A DNA stretch of 64,000 bases. It comes from Croceibacterium atlanticum (GTDB lineage Bacteria > Pseudomonadota > Alphaproteobacteria > Sphingomonadales > Sphingomonadaceae). Location of the stretch: positions 992,001 to 1,056,000 of the forward strand of contig NZ_CP011452.2 of NCBI RefSeq assembly GCF_001008165.2, written 5' to 3'. The translations under genes were made by a program, and so were the position numbers. The notes beneath the pieces are model-generated. The model was not told the DNA's origin. It ran no database searches and was given only the letters and a program-made list of their open reading frames with translations. Numbering within the stretch: the stretch's first letter is position 1; each line of letters opens with the position of its first letter. This document shows, in pieces, positions 29,723 through 37,941 of the stretch.

Positions 29723-30857
29723 CATCCTTTCCACAGCTTTGATCGGCCTTGCAAGCTGCGGCGCCACCCAGTCCGGGGATAGCGCGCCGGCGGCCGGTTC
29801 CGGCCAGCCTTATGCAGTAAGCGAACATGGCAGTTTTGCCGAGCCGTGGGCGCTGGCATTCGCCCCGGGGACCGATACGCTTTTCATCACAGAAAAAGCC
29901 GGGACGATGAAATTCCTCGACACGGCGAGCGGCACGCTGGGCACCGTCACCGGCCTGCCCGAAGTCGCCTATGCCGGACAGGGCGGACTTGGCGATGTCG
30001 CCTTCCTGCCGGGCGAGGATGGGCCATTGGCGGGCCGCACGATCTATCTGACATGGGCCGAACCGGGCGAAGGCGAAACGCGCGGCGCGGCCATGGGGCG
30101 CGGGACACTGGCCTGCGAGAGCGAAACGGCCTGCACGCTGGAAGATTTCAGCGTGATCTGGCGGCAAGTGCCCAAGGTGTCGGGCGCCGGCCATTATTCG
30201 CACAAGATCGCCTTTTTGCCCGATGGCGAATATCTGTTCCTGTCTTCGGGGGACCGGCAGAAGGGTGATCCGGCGCAGGATCTGGGCACCAATCTGGGCA
30301 AGGTATTGCGGCTCAACCTGGATGGCACGCCCGCGCCCGGCAATCCCTTCGCGGATCGCGGCGGGGTCAGCGCGGAAATCTGGAGCTATGGCCACCGCAA
30401 TCTGCTCGGCCTGGAATTCGATTCCGCAGGCCGGCTGTGGGATCTGGAACATGGCCCGCGCGGCGGGGACGAGATCAATCTGGTGCGCGAAGGCGCCAAT
30501 TACGGCTGGCCGGTGGTTTCCAACGGCGTCCATTACAATGGCGATCCGATCCCCGATCACCCGACCCATCCCGAATTCACCGCCCCGGCAATCAGCTGGA
30601 ACCCGGTGATCGCGCCCGGAGATTTCATCTTCTACAGCGGCAGGCTGTGGCCGGAATGGAAGGATCAGGCGCTGGCCACCGGCCTTGCCACCATGGCACT
30701 GGTGCGCATCTCCTTCGACGATCAGTTCAACGGCACGGAACAGGCCCGCTATGATTTCGGCAAGCGCCTGCGCGACATTGTGGAGGGGCCGGACGGCACG
30801 ATCTGGATCGCGGAAGACGGGCCCGGCGGCCGGCTGTTGCAGCTAAGGCCGGAATGA
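29697..30857 (+). CDS. PQQ-type sugar dehydrogenase (lipoprotein)
   Basis: 386 residues. Signal peptide with lipobox GLASC (Cys21), then a six-bladed beta-propeller of the soluble aldose sugar dehydrogenase (GSDH/YliI) family. Conserved stretches are [71 protein letters not shown] and GTIWIAEDG. It would oxidise sugars in the periplasm using PQQ; no PQQ biosynthesis genes are in the window. Start at 29697 gives a proper signal peptide; this ATG shares the palindrome CATG with a possible rnhB start on the other strand. Confidence 0.88.
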   Translation: MRPTINSAIILSTALIGLASCGATQSGDSAPAAGSGQPYAVSEHGSFAEPWALAFAPGTDTLFITEKAGTMKFLDTASGTLGTVTGLPEVAYAGQGGLGDVAFLPGEDGPLAGRTIYLTWAEPGEGETRGAAMGRGTLACESETACTLEDFSVIWRQVPKVSGAGHYSHKIAFLPDGEYLFLSSGDRQKGDPAQDLGTNLGKVLRLNLDGTPAPGNPFADRGGVSAEIWSYGHRNLLGLEFDSAGRLWDLEHGPRGGDEINLVREGANYGWPVVSNGVHYNGDPIPDHPTHPEFTAPAISWNPVIAPGDFIFYSGRLWPEWKDQALATGLATMALVRISFDDQFNGTEQARYDFGKRLRDIVEGPDGTIWIAEDGPGGRLLQLRPE

Positions 30858-30924
30858 TCGCAGCCGGGGCAGATGTGGAAGAAAGATTGCCCTTTGCCCC
30901 CCCTGCCCCTATCGGCGCGCGCCC

Positions 30925-31440
30925 ATGGCACTTGCGCTTCCCACGCTGATTCCCTTTGCGGATGTCGACCCCGCATTGGTCGAAGAACTGCTCGATCTCG
31001 CATTCGGGCCGGATCGGCATGAGCGGACGGCCTATGTAATCCGCGGCGATGCCGATTATTTGCCCATGCTCAGCTTCGCCGCGCTGGACGAGGATGATTA
31101 CCTCGTCGGCACGATCCAGGCTTTCCCGGTCGCGCTGACCGATCCGGAAGGGCGCGCGCACCCGCTGATAATGGTCGGCCCCGTGGCTGTGATGCCCGGC
31201 AGGCAGGATCAGGGCTATGGCCGTGCGCTGATGGCGGCGCAGGCAAGCGCGCTCGACCCGCAGGCGCCGCTTCCGCAAATGCTGATCGGCGATGCCTCCT
31301 ATTACGGCCGCTTCGGCTTTGTCGAGGCGCCGCGCGGCTGGACCTGCCCCGGCCCGTGGAAGCCCGAACGCCTGCTGATACGCGGCGCCAACCCTGCCGT
31401 GCTGCCGGCAAAGGGCATGTTGGGGCCTTGGAAGGGCTGA
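30925..31440 (+). CDS. GNAT-family N-acetyltransferase (YhbS-like)
   Basis: 171 residues. The acetyl-CoA-binding motif A appears as VGPVAVMPGRQDQGYGRALM (about 83-102), then the late strand with YYGRFGFVEAPRGW typical of YhbS-type enzymes. Substrate unknown. First gene of an apparent operon with DUF1285 (25 bp gap), NUDIX hydrolase and cca. Preceded by a 67-bp gap after the sugar dehydrogenase gene. Confidence 0.85.
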   Translation: MALALPTLIPFADVDPALVEELLDLAFGPDRHERTAYVIRGDADYLPMLSFAALDEDDYLVGTIQAFPVALTDPEGRAHPLIMVGPVAVMPGRQDQGYGRALMAAQASALDPQAPLPQMLIGDASYYGRFGFVEAPRGWTCPGPWKPERLLIRGANPAVLPAKGMLGPWKG

Positions 31441-31465
31441 ACCGATCTGGCATCGCACTGGCGCC

Positions 31466-32017
31466 ATGCCATATGATGCCCCCTCCGACCTTGCCTCTCT
31501 CTCCCTGCTGGAGATTGCCGAAGCGGTGGAACAGCGGCGCCTGCCGCCGGTGGAGCAATGGAATCCCGCCGAAACGGCCGACAGCCATATGCGCATCGCC
31601 GCCGACGGCACATGGTTTCACGAAGGCCGCCCCATCGCGCGCAAGGCCATGGTTCGCGCCTTCGCATCGCTGCTGACGCGGGACGGGGACGGCCGATACT
31701 GGCTGGTCACGCCGCAATGCCGCCAGTCGATCGAAGTGGAAGACGCCGCCTTCATTGCCACCGACATGCAGGTGAAGGATGGCGCGCTGGCATTCCGCCT
31801 CAATATTGACGAGCTGGTGCTGGCGGGGCCGGACCATCCGCTGCGCGCGGCGGGCACCCCCGATACTCCGGCGATTTACCTGTCTGTCCGGCGCGGCTGC
31901 GAAGCGCGGCTGGATCGGTCCACCTGGCTCCAGCTGGCCGAACACGCGCTGGCCGGCGAAGGCGATGATCCGGCAGTCACCAGCCAGGGCGCCCGTTTCA
32001 GCCTGTTGCCGGCATGA
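31466..32017 (+). CDS. DUF1285 protein
   Basis: 183 residues with the DUF1285 pattern: PPVEQWNPAETADSHMRIAA, DGTWFHEGRPIARKAMVRAF (about 48-67), YWLVTPQCRQSIEVEDAAFI (about 78-97) and IYLSVRRGCEARLDRSTWLQ. Soluble, no signal peptide; biochemical role unknown. Its stop overlaps the start of the NUDIX gene (ATGA), indicating translational coupling. Position with CoA-pyrophosphatase and cca is a recurring alphaproteobacterial arrangement. Confidence 0.85.
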   Translation: MPYDAPSDLASLSLLEIAEAVEQRRLPPVEQWNPAETADSHMRIAADGTWFHEGRPIARKAMVRAFASLLTRDGDGRYWLVTPQCRQSIEVEDAAFIATDMQVKDGALAFRLNIDELVLAGPDHPLRAAGTPDTPAIYLSVRRGCEARLDRSTWLQLAEHALAGEGDDPAVTSQGARFSLLPA

Positions 32018-32616
32018 GCGTGCTTTTCGACCGCCTGCAAAAACTGTTCGATGAAGGCCACGGTGTCGAACTGCCCGATCTGCGGAGCGATGCAATCTTC
32101 GCACCGCCCGAAATTCGCCCGGCAGCGGTGTTGATCGCCGTGACAGACCGCCCGGAACCGGGCGTGTTGCTGACCCACCGCCCGGAAGACATGCGCGCCC
32201 ATCCGGGGCAAGTGGCCTTTCCCGGCGGCAAGCTGGATCCAGGCGAAGATGCCGTCGAAGCCGCCTTGCGCGAAGCGCATGAGGAACTGGCGGTAGAGCC
32301 TTCTTCGGTAAGGATAATCGGCGCAAGCGACCGCTATATCACCGGCTCCGGCTATGACGTGACGCCAGTGCTCGGCCTTGTTCCGCCAGACCTGCCGATC
32401 CGGCCCAATCCGATGGAAGTGTCCGCCTGGTTCGAACCGCCCCTGCGGTATCTGTTCGATCCGGCCAATCATGTGCAGAAACAACGGGAATGGCAGGGGC
32501 GGACGCGGCATTATATCGAGATCGAATGGCAGGGGCACCGAATCTGGGGAATCACTGCGGCGATCATCTCCAATCTCTCGCGGCGTCTCGCCTGGCAGGA
32601 ACTGATTAATGGCTGA
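32014..32616 (+). CDS. NUDIX hydrolase, CoA pyrophosphatase type
   Basis: 200 residues. The Nudix box reads GGKLDPGEDAVEAALREAHE (about 71-90, continuing EL), giving the GX5EX7REUXEEXGU pattern. The flanking LLTHRPEDMRAHPGQVAFPG is typical of the NudL/CoA diphosphatase branch, which hydrolyses CoA to phosphopantetheine and 3',5'-ADP. Overlaps DUF1285 by 4 bp and cca by 8 bp, so the three are translated as a coupled set. Confidence 0.88.
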   Translation: MSVLFDRLQKLFDEGHGVELPDLRSDAIFAPPEIRPAAVLIAVTDRPEPGVLLTHRPEDMRAHPGQVAFPGGKLDPGEDAVEAALREAHEELAVEPSSVRIIGASDRYITGSGYDVTPVLGLVPPDLPIRPNPMEVSAWFEPPLRYLFDPANHVQKQREWQGRTRHYIEIEWQGHRIWGITAAIISNLSRRLAWQELING

Positions 32617-33778
32617 ACTTCCCCCCGCACCATGGACGCAGCGCACCGATCTGGCGCAGCTTGTTGCCGCATTGGGCGCGGATACGATGCGCTGGGTCGG
32701 CGGCGCGGTGCGCGACACCATGCTCGGCATGGAAGTCGCCGATGTCGATGCCGCAACCGTCCTGATGCCGGAAGAGGTAATGCGGCGGTTGAAATCGGCC
32801 GGCCTGAAGCCGATCCCCACGGGCATAGAACATGGCACGGTCACCGCCGTCCTGCCGCAGGGCAATGTGGAAATCACGACCTTGCGGCATGATGTTTCCA
32901 CCGATGGCAGGCGCGCCACGATCGCCTTTGCCAATGACTGGCGCGAAGATGCCGCGCGGCGCGATTTCACCATCAACGCGCTTTATGCCCACCCGGTCAC
33001 GCTGGAGATTTCAGACTATTTCGGCGGGCTGAAGGATCTGGAAACGCGGCATGTCCGCTTCATCGGCGATGCCCGCCAGCGCATCCGCGAAGATCATTTG
33101 CGCATCCTGAGATATTACCGTTTCCAGGCACGTTTCGGCAGCCTGCTGGATGGCGAAGCGGAAGAAGCCTGCGCCGAACTGGCCCCCATGCTGAAAGGGT
33201 TGAGCCGGGAACGCGTGGCAATGGAACTGCTAAACCTGCTGCGATTGCCCGATCCGCTGGGGACGGTGGTGCGCATGTATCGGCGCGGCGTGTTGCAGAT
33301 CGTTCTGCCTGAGGTGGAACCGGAAGGGCTGGCCACTTTTGAAACCCTGCTGGAAAGGGAAAGGCAGGCGGACATATCCCCGGCATCCCTGCGCAGGCTG
33401 GCCGCATTACTGCCCGCACAGAAGCGGGTGGCCGAACAGGTCGCAGCGCGCCTGCGCCTGTCCTCCGTGCAGAAGAAGCGGTTGATCAGCGCCGCATTGC
33501 GAGAGGAAGGAACCGGCGATCCGCGCGCCCTTGCCTATCGCATCGGGCGCGATTGGGCGGAAGACAGGATCCTGTTGCAGGGCGGCAGGATCGAGCCGCT
33601 GCGGGACTGGCAAATCCCTGTCTTCCCCCTCAAGGGCGGAGAAGTGGTGGCACGCGGCGTATCGGCCGGGCCGGAAGTTGCCCGCATATTGCGCGAATGC
33701 GAAGATCGCTGGATCGAAGAAGCGTTCCCCGGCCGCGACCGGGTCGAACAATTTCTGGAAGATGCGCTTTTGCGCTAA
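32609..33778 (+). CDS. cca: CCA-adding tRNA nucleotidyltransferase
   Basis: Adds or repairs the 3'-CCA of tRNA. 389 residues of class II type: GGAVRDTMLG (about 31-40) and the catalytic DVDAAT, where family members usually have DxD; then FTINALYAHPVTLEISDYFG (about 116-135), GDARQRIREDHLRILRYYRF (about 153-172) and the RNA-binding helical C-terminus. No HD phosphohydrolase domain is apparent, unlike E. coli Cca. A small GC-rich stem-loop (33791-33807) follows the stop. Confidence 0.92.
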   Translation: MAELPPAPWTQRTDLAQLVAALGADTMRWVGGAVRDTMLGMEVADVDAATVLMPEEVMRRLKSAGLKPIPTGIEHGTVTAVLPQGNVEITTLRHDVSTDGRRATIAFANDWREDAARRDFTINALYAHPVTLEISDYFGGLKDLETRHVRFIGDARQRIREDHLRILRYYRFQARFGSLLDGEAEEACAELAPMLKGLSRERVAMELLNLLRLPDPLGTVVRMYRRGVLQIVLPEVEPEGLATFETLLERERQADISPASLRRLAALLPAQKRVAEQVAARLRLSSVQKKRLISAALREEGTGDPRALAYRIGRDWAEDRILLQGGRIEPLRDWQIPVFPLKGGEVVARGVSAGPEVARILRECEDRWIEEAFPGRDRVEQFLEDALLR

Positions 33779-33790
33779 AAACGCCTGAAT

Positions 33791-33810
33791 GGGGGCCTTG
33801 CGCCCCCTTC
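33791..33810 (+). terminator. Possible terminator after cca
   Basis: Stem GGGGGC / GCCCCC with a 5-nt loop, followed by TTC rather than a long T-run, 12 bp after the cca stop. Weak intrinsic terminator at best. Confidence 0.35.
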
Positions 33811-33852
33811 ATCCCGGCTTCATAACCCCCTGGCTAAGTTTGTTAACGAATT

Positions 33853-33949
33853 GCCGGCGCATTCCGCATGTGCCGGCTGACGCCGGGTTGAACCCAGCGG
33901 GTCGCAACCAACGTGGTTGCATTTCCGGGCCCTGGCCATTGGTCGGCCC
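33853..33949. other. Array of four consecutive stem-loops in the leader of the 34031 gene
   Basis: In 97 bp: A, GCCGGCGCA / TGTGCCGGC (33853-33877, one mismatch); B, CGC-GGGTT / AACCC-GCG (33881-33899, one internal mismatch); C, GCAACCA / TGGTTGC with an ACG loop (33904-33920, perfect); D, GGGCC / GGCCC (33927-33949). No open frame of note covers this. It lies in the 252-bp gap between cca and the secreted-protein gene and could be a cis-regulatory RNA or small RNA. Confidence 0.4.
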
Positions 33950-34030
33950 CTTCCCGCATCTGCCTCGCCCGGATCCCTTCGCGCCAGCTCCGGCGCCAAA
34001 TAATGTGTTGAAAGACGGAGAAATTTCACG

Positions 34031-34552
34031 ATGAAGCTTACCAGTCTCGCAGCGGCCGCCGCTCTCGCCCTCACTGGCGTATCTGCCCCGGCCCTTGCGC
34101 AAGATGCCGGCATGACTGTCGGTGCGACCGTTTACGGTCCCCAGGGCGGCGAAGTCGGCACGGTCGAGAAGATCGAAGGCGGCAATGTCATCGTCAATAC
34201 CGGCAATCTGACTGCAACCCTGCCGGAAAACGTGTTTGGTGAAGGCGAAAATGGCCCGACCATCGGCTGGAACAAGGCCGATCTGGAAAATGCCATCAAG
34301 TCCGCCGAAGCTGAACAGCAGGCCGCATTCGAAGCGGCTCTGGTCCCGGGCCATGAAATCTACAGTGTGGACGGCATCCTGCTCGGCACCGTGGAAAGCG
34401 TGGGTGAAGACGGCATGGTCGTCGTCGCGCTGACCGATGCCGATCCGGTCCAGCTGCCCAAGGAACAGATGACCATGGCTGGCGAAAAGCTGACCTTCCT
34501 GGCAACGCAGGCTGACCTGATGGCCGCCGTGTCTGCCCAGAACCCCGGCTAA
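34031..34552 (+). CDS. Secreted protein with two PRC-barrel-like repeats
   Basis: 173 residues. Signal peptide MKLTSLAAAAALALTGVSAP with cleavage likely after ALA (about 24), so periplasmic. The mature part has two similar segments, VGATVYGPQGGEVGTVEKIE (about 30-49) and GHEIYSVDGILLGTVESVGE (about 106-125), each followed by short beta strands, as in PRC-barrel-like proteins. An acidic Ala/Glu helix separates them. No enzymatic motif; function unknown. A GACGGAGAAATTTCACG ribosome-binding region precedes it, an unusual structured leader lies upstream, and a strong terminator follows. Confidence 0.65.
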   Translation: MKLTSLAAAAALALTGVSAPALAQDAGMTVGATVYGPQGGEVGTVEKIEGGNVIVNTGNLTATLPENVFGEGENGPTIGWNKADLENAIKSAEAEQQAAFEAALVPGHEIYSVDGILLGTVESVGEDGMVVVALTDADPVQLPKEQMTMAGEKLTFLATQADLMAAVSAQNPG

Positions 34553-34575
34553 GCCGCGGAAAAATTTAATGAATA

Positions 34576-34609
34576 GGCCGGGTGCGCATCAGCCGCACCC
34601 GGCCTTTTT
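34576..34609 (+). terminator. Rho-independent terminator
   Basis: 11-bp perfect stem GGCCGGGTGCG / CGCACCCGGCC, 7-nt loop, then TTTTT. It lies between the secreted-protein gene and the convergent parC, and may serve both directions. Confidence 0.88.
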
Positions 34610-36900
34610 CATGACTGGAACTTGTTGTCCTTCGGGAAACCGCGCGGCGGCAGGCGGCCGGCAGCGCCGCGGGCAACCTTCCATTCCCACACATTCTCTT
34701 CGGTGCGGGTGCGGCCGCTTTCACCGCCCATGGTCCAGGACAGCCCCTCTTCCAGTTTCAGCGTGGTCGCGTCGGACAGGCCGCCATCGCGGTAACGCTG
34801 CAAGGTCACGCCCTGCCCGCGCGTCATCACCGGCAATTCTTCCAGATTGAAGACGACGAGCTTGCGGTTATCGCCCACCACCGCAACGTGATCATGTTCC
34901 GGCGCGATCGGGCGCACCACGGCCAGCCTGGCGTCACCCTTCAAATTCACCACCTGCCGCCCCTTGCGGGTTTCGGCCAGCAATTCATCGGTCACGGCGG
35001 CAAAGCCCTTGCCCAGCGTGGAGGCCAGCAGCAATTGCAGGTTCGGCCGGTGGACGATCAACGCCACGATATGGGCGGCGGCATCGATATCCAGCGTGTT
35101 GCGGATCGGTTCACCGAAACCGCGCGCGCCGGGTAATTTATCCGCGCCGATGGTGAAGAAACGCCCGTCATCGCCGGCCAGCAGAAGCTTGTCAGTCGTC
35201 TGCGCATGGACGGCAAAGGCGGGGCCGTCACCCTCCTTGAACTTGAATTCGCTGTCCAGCGGGACATGCCCCTTGGCCGCGCGTATCCAGCCCTTTTGCG
35301 AGAGGATGACCGTTACCGGCTCCTTCTCGATCATGGCATCCATGCTGAATTCGACCGCCGGTTTCGCTTCGGAAATGGTCGTGCGGCGGCGGCCCAGCGC
35401 GGTATCTTCCGCATATTCCTTGCGCAGGGCGTTGAGATCGCGCTTCAAACGCGTGCGCTGGCGTGCCGGGCTGGAGAGCAGCTTTTCCAGCTCGTCCCGC
35501 TCCACCAGCAGATCTTCCCGCTCCTTGCGCAGTTCCATCTCTTCCAGCTTGCGCAAGCTGCGCAGCCGCATGTTCAGGATGGCTTCGGCCTGCCGGTCGG
35601 TCAGTTCGAATTCCGCCATCATGATCGGCTTGGGTTCATCCTCGGTCCGGATGATCTCGATCACGCGGTCGAGATTGAGATAGGCCGCGATATAGCCTTC
35701 GACCAGTTCCAGCCGGGCCGCGATCTTGTCCAGCCGGTGCTGGGTGCGGCGCTGCAATATGTCGATCTGGGCCGTGACCCAGTGGCCCAGCAATTCCTTC
35801 AGCCCCATCACCATCGGCGTGCGGGTGGAATCCAGCACGTTGAGATTGAGGCCGAAACGCGTTTCCAGATCGGTCAGCTTGTAGAGCGATTCCTTCAGCA
35901 GTTCCGGATCGACATTGCGGCTGCGCGGGACCAGCACGATGCGGACCTGTTCGTCACTCTCGTCCCGGACATCTTCCAGGATCGGCAGCTTCTTGTCGGC
36001 AATCGCCTGCGCGATCTGTTCGATCAGCTTGCCCTTGGGCACCTGATAGGGGATTTCGGAAACCACGAGCTGATATTGCCCGCCGCCCAGCCGTTCGATC
36101 CCGGCTTCGCGATCCTCTTCCCTTTCCGCTTCCGCCGCGTGGAACCGGCCGCGCACACGGAAACTGCCGCGCCCGGTTTCATATGCGTGGGAAATCGCCT
36201 CCGGACTGTCCACGATCAGCCCGCCAGTCGCGAAATCGGGACCGTGGAACAATTCCATCAGCCGCCGGTGTTCGACCTGCGGATTGTCGATCAGTTCCAG
36301 CGTGGCATCGATGATTTCCGCCACATTGTGGCTGGGGATGCTGGTTGCCATGCCCACGGCGATACCGCTGGCGCCATTGGCCAGCAGGTTCGGGAAAAGG
36401 CCGGGGAAAAGCTCCGGCTCTTCCTCCTCGTTATTATAGGTGGGGACGAAAGTGACAGTGCCTTCGTCCAGCCCGTCCATCAGTTGCAGCGCGGTGCGGG
36501 TCAGGCGGCATTCGGTGTAGCGATAGGCGGCGGCATTATCGCCGTCGATATTGCCGAAATTGCCCTGCCCTTCGACCAGCGGGTAACGCAGCGTGAAATT
36601 CTGCGCCAGTCGCACCATCGCGTCATAAACGGCGACATCGCCATGCGGGTGATATTTGCCGATCACGTCGCCCACGACGCGGGCGGACTTTTTCGGGCTG
36701 TTATCCGGGCTGAGCCGTAATTGCCGCATGGTCCAGAGCAGGCGGCGGTGGACGGGCTTCAGCCCGTCGCGCAGATCCGGCAGCGAACGCGCGGTAATCG
36801 TGGACAGCGCATAGACGAGATAACGCTCGCTCAGCGCGCTGTCGAAGGGAGCGTCGACAATGGCGTCGAACGGATCCTTTTCGTCATCGATGGTTGCCAT
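34609..36900 (-). CDS. parC: DNA topoisomerase IV subunit A
   Basis: Breakage-reunion subunit that decatenates sister chromosomes. 763 residues, normal for ParC. N-terminal SERYLVYALSTITARSLPDL and the region around the active-site Tyr, NDNAAAYRYTECRLT-like (DNAAAYRYTECRLT), are present, together with VGMATSIPSHNVAEIIDATL and KSARVVGDVIGKYHPHGD. The C-terminus forms the DNA-wrapping beta-pinwheel, divergent from GyrA boxes, supporting ParC over GyrA. Divergent from the DJ-1/PfpI gene at 37009 with 108 bp between starts. Confidence 0.93.
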   Translation of the reverse strand: MATIDDEKDPFDAIVDAPFDSALSERYLVYALSTITARSLPDLRDGLKPVHRRLLWTMRQLRLSPDNSPKKSARVVGDVIGKYHPHGDVAVYDAMVRLAQNFTLRYPLVEGQGNFGNIDGDNAAAYRYTECRLTRTALQLMDGLDEGTVTFVPTYNNEEEEPELFPGLFPNLLANGASGIAVGMATSIPSHNVAEIIDATLELIDNPQVEHRRLMELFHGPDFATGGLIVDSPEAISHAYETGRGSFRVRGRFHAAEAEREEDREAGIERLGGGQYQLVVSEIPYQVPKGKLIEQIAQAIADKKLPILEDVRDESDEQVRIVLVPRSRNVDPELLKESLYKLTDLETRFGLNLNVLDSTRTPMVMGLKELLGHWVTAQIDILQRRTQHRLDKIAARLELVEGYIAAYLNLDRVIEIIRTEDEPKPIMMAEFELTDRQAEAILNMRLRSLRKLEEMELRKEREDLLVERDELEKLLSSPARQRTRLKRDLNALRKEYAEDTALGRRRTTISEAKPAVEFSMDAMIEKEPVTVILSQKGWIRAAKGHVPLDSEFKFKEGDGPAFAVHAQTTDKLLLAGDDGRFFTIGADKLPGARGFGEPIRNTLDIDAAAHIVALIVHRPNLQLLLASTLGKGFAAVTDELLAETRKGRQVVNLKGDARLAVVRPIAPEHDHVAVVGDNRKLVVFNLEELPVMTRGQGVTLQRYRDGGLSDATTLKLEEGLSWTMGGESGRTRTEENVWEWKVARGAAGRLPPRGFPKDNKFQS

Positions 36901-37008
36901 GCGGCCTGCCCTATCACCGGCACGGCTGGCGGGACAGCAAGGAACGCACTGCTTTCCCCATTCATTGCACGGTCAAAGGCAAATCATGCAGATGAAAGGA
37001 GAAATGCC

Positions 37009-37554
37009 ATGGCCCAACGTGTCATGATCCTCGCAACCGACGGTTTTGAACAATCTGAACTGACCGGCCCGAAGGAAAGGCTGGAACAGGCAGGCTATGA
37101 AACCGTGGTCGTCAGCCCGCAGGACGGAGAGATTCGCGGCTGGAATGGCGGCGACTGGGGCGACAAGGTGAAGGTCGATCTGCCGCTGGACGAAGCCGAG
37201 GCCGGTGAATTCGACGCCATCGTCATGCCCGGCGGACAGATCAACCCGGACAAATTGCGGCTGGAAGACAAGGCAATCAAGCTGGTCCGCGATTTCAACG
37301 CCAGCGGCAAGCCGGTGGCGGCAATCTGCCATGCGCCATGGCTGCTGATCGAAGCGGATATTGTGCGCGGCAAGACGGCGACGAGCTGGCCGTCCGTGCG
37401 CAAGGACCTGGAGAATGCCGGCGCCAATGTGGTGGACAAGGAAGCGGCCGTGGACGGCAATATCATCACCAGCCGCAACCCGGACGATATCCCAGCCTTC
37501 AGCCAGGCCATCATCACGGCCCTGGAGAAGGTCCGCGCATCCGAACCGGCCTGA
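37009..37554 (+). CDS. DJ-1/PfpI family protein (YhbO-like)
   Basis: 181 residues. The nucleophile elbow AAICHAPWLLIEA carries the catalytic Cys at about 106, and the conserved acid is in the early TDGFEQSEL. The layout matches the PfpI/YhbO branch of the DJ-1 superfamily, linked to stress protection and disputed deglycase or glyoxalase activity. The start is behind AAAGGAGAAATGCC, a strong ribosome-binding site. Converges on the ferredoxin gene. Confidence 0.9.
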   Translation: MAQRVMILATDGFEQSELTGPKERLEQAGYETVVVSPQDGEIRGWNGGDWGDKVKVDLPLDEAEAGEFDAIVMPGGQINPDKLRLEDKAIKLVRDFNASGKPVAAICHAPWLLIEADIVRGKTATSWPSVRKDLENAGANVVDKEAAVDGNIITSRNPDDIPAFSQAIITALEKVRASEPA

Positions 37555-37606
37555 TTTAACGCAAGATCAGACCCTAGCGGCGCCGTCCGGGGTGGGCGGC
37601 GTTGCC

Positions 37607-37897
37607 CTAACGCCCCTGCATGTCGTGACTGGCAGAGGGCATGCGCACTTCCATGCCGTCCAGATCGTCGGTCAGGTCGATCTGGCAGGACAGGCGGCTG
37701 GTGCGGGCGACATCGGCGGCGAGGTCGAGCATGTCCTCTTCCTCCTCGCTCGCTTCGGGCAGTCTGGCGAACCATTCGGGGGCGATGATCACGTGGCAGG
37801 TGGAACAGGCCATCTGCCCTTCGCACGTGCCTTCCAGCGGCATGCCGCAGGCCTGCCCCACTTCCAGCAGGTTATCGCCGGGCTGAGCCTCGGCCAT
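37607..37897 (-). CDS. 2Fe-2S ferredoxin, adrenodoxin type (N-terminus probably upstream)
   Basis: Electron carrier, 96 residues from the first canonical ATG. The cluster ligands follow the adrenodoxin pattern C-x5-C-x2-C (GTCEGQMACSTC) with the fourth Cys in SRLSCQI. From this ATG the first beta strand would be missing; the 13 codons just upstream encode a good one (VKFITRDGETV) but offer no ATG, GTG or TTG. An AAGGA lies 8 bp before an ATC at 37936, giving a 109-residue product if ATC is used. Third gene of an operon with two cysteine desulfurases, so a role in Fe-S assembly is likely. Confidence 0.85.
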   Translation of the reverse strand: MAEAQPGDNLLEVGQACGMPLEGTCEGQMACSTCHVIIAPEWFARLPEASEEEEDMLDLAADVARTSRLSCQIDLTDDLDGMEVRMPSASHDMQGR

Positions 37898-37941
37898 GAC
37901 GGTTTCCCCGTCGCGTGTAATGAATTTGACCCGGATGGACT

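Noticed and set aside
35206-36720. Long plus-strand open frame opposite parC
   Set aside because: Antisense shadow; parC motifs on the minus strand are unambiguous.
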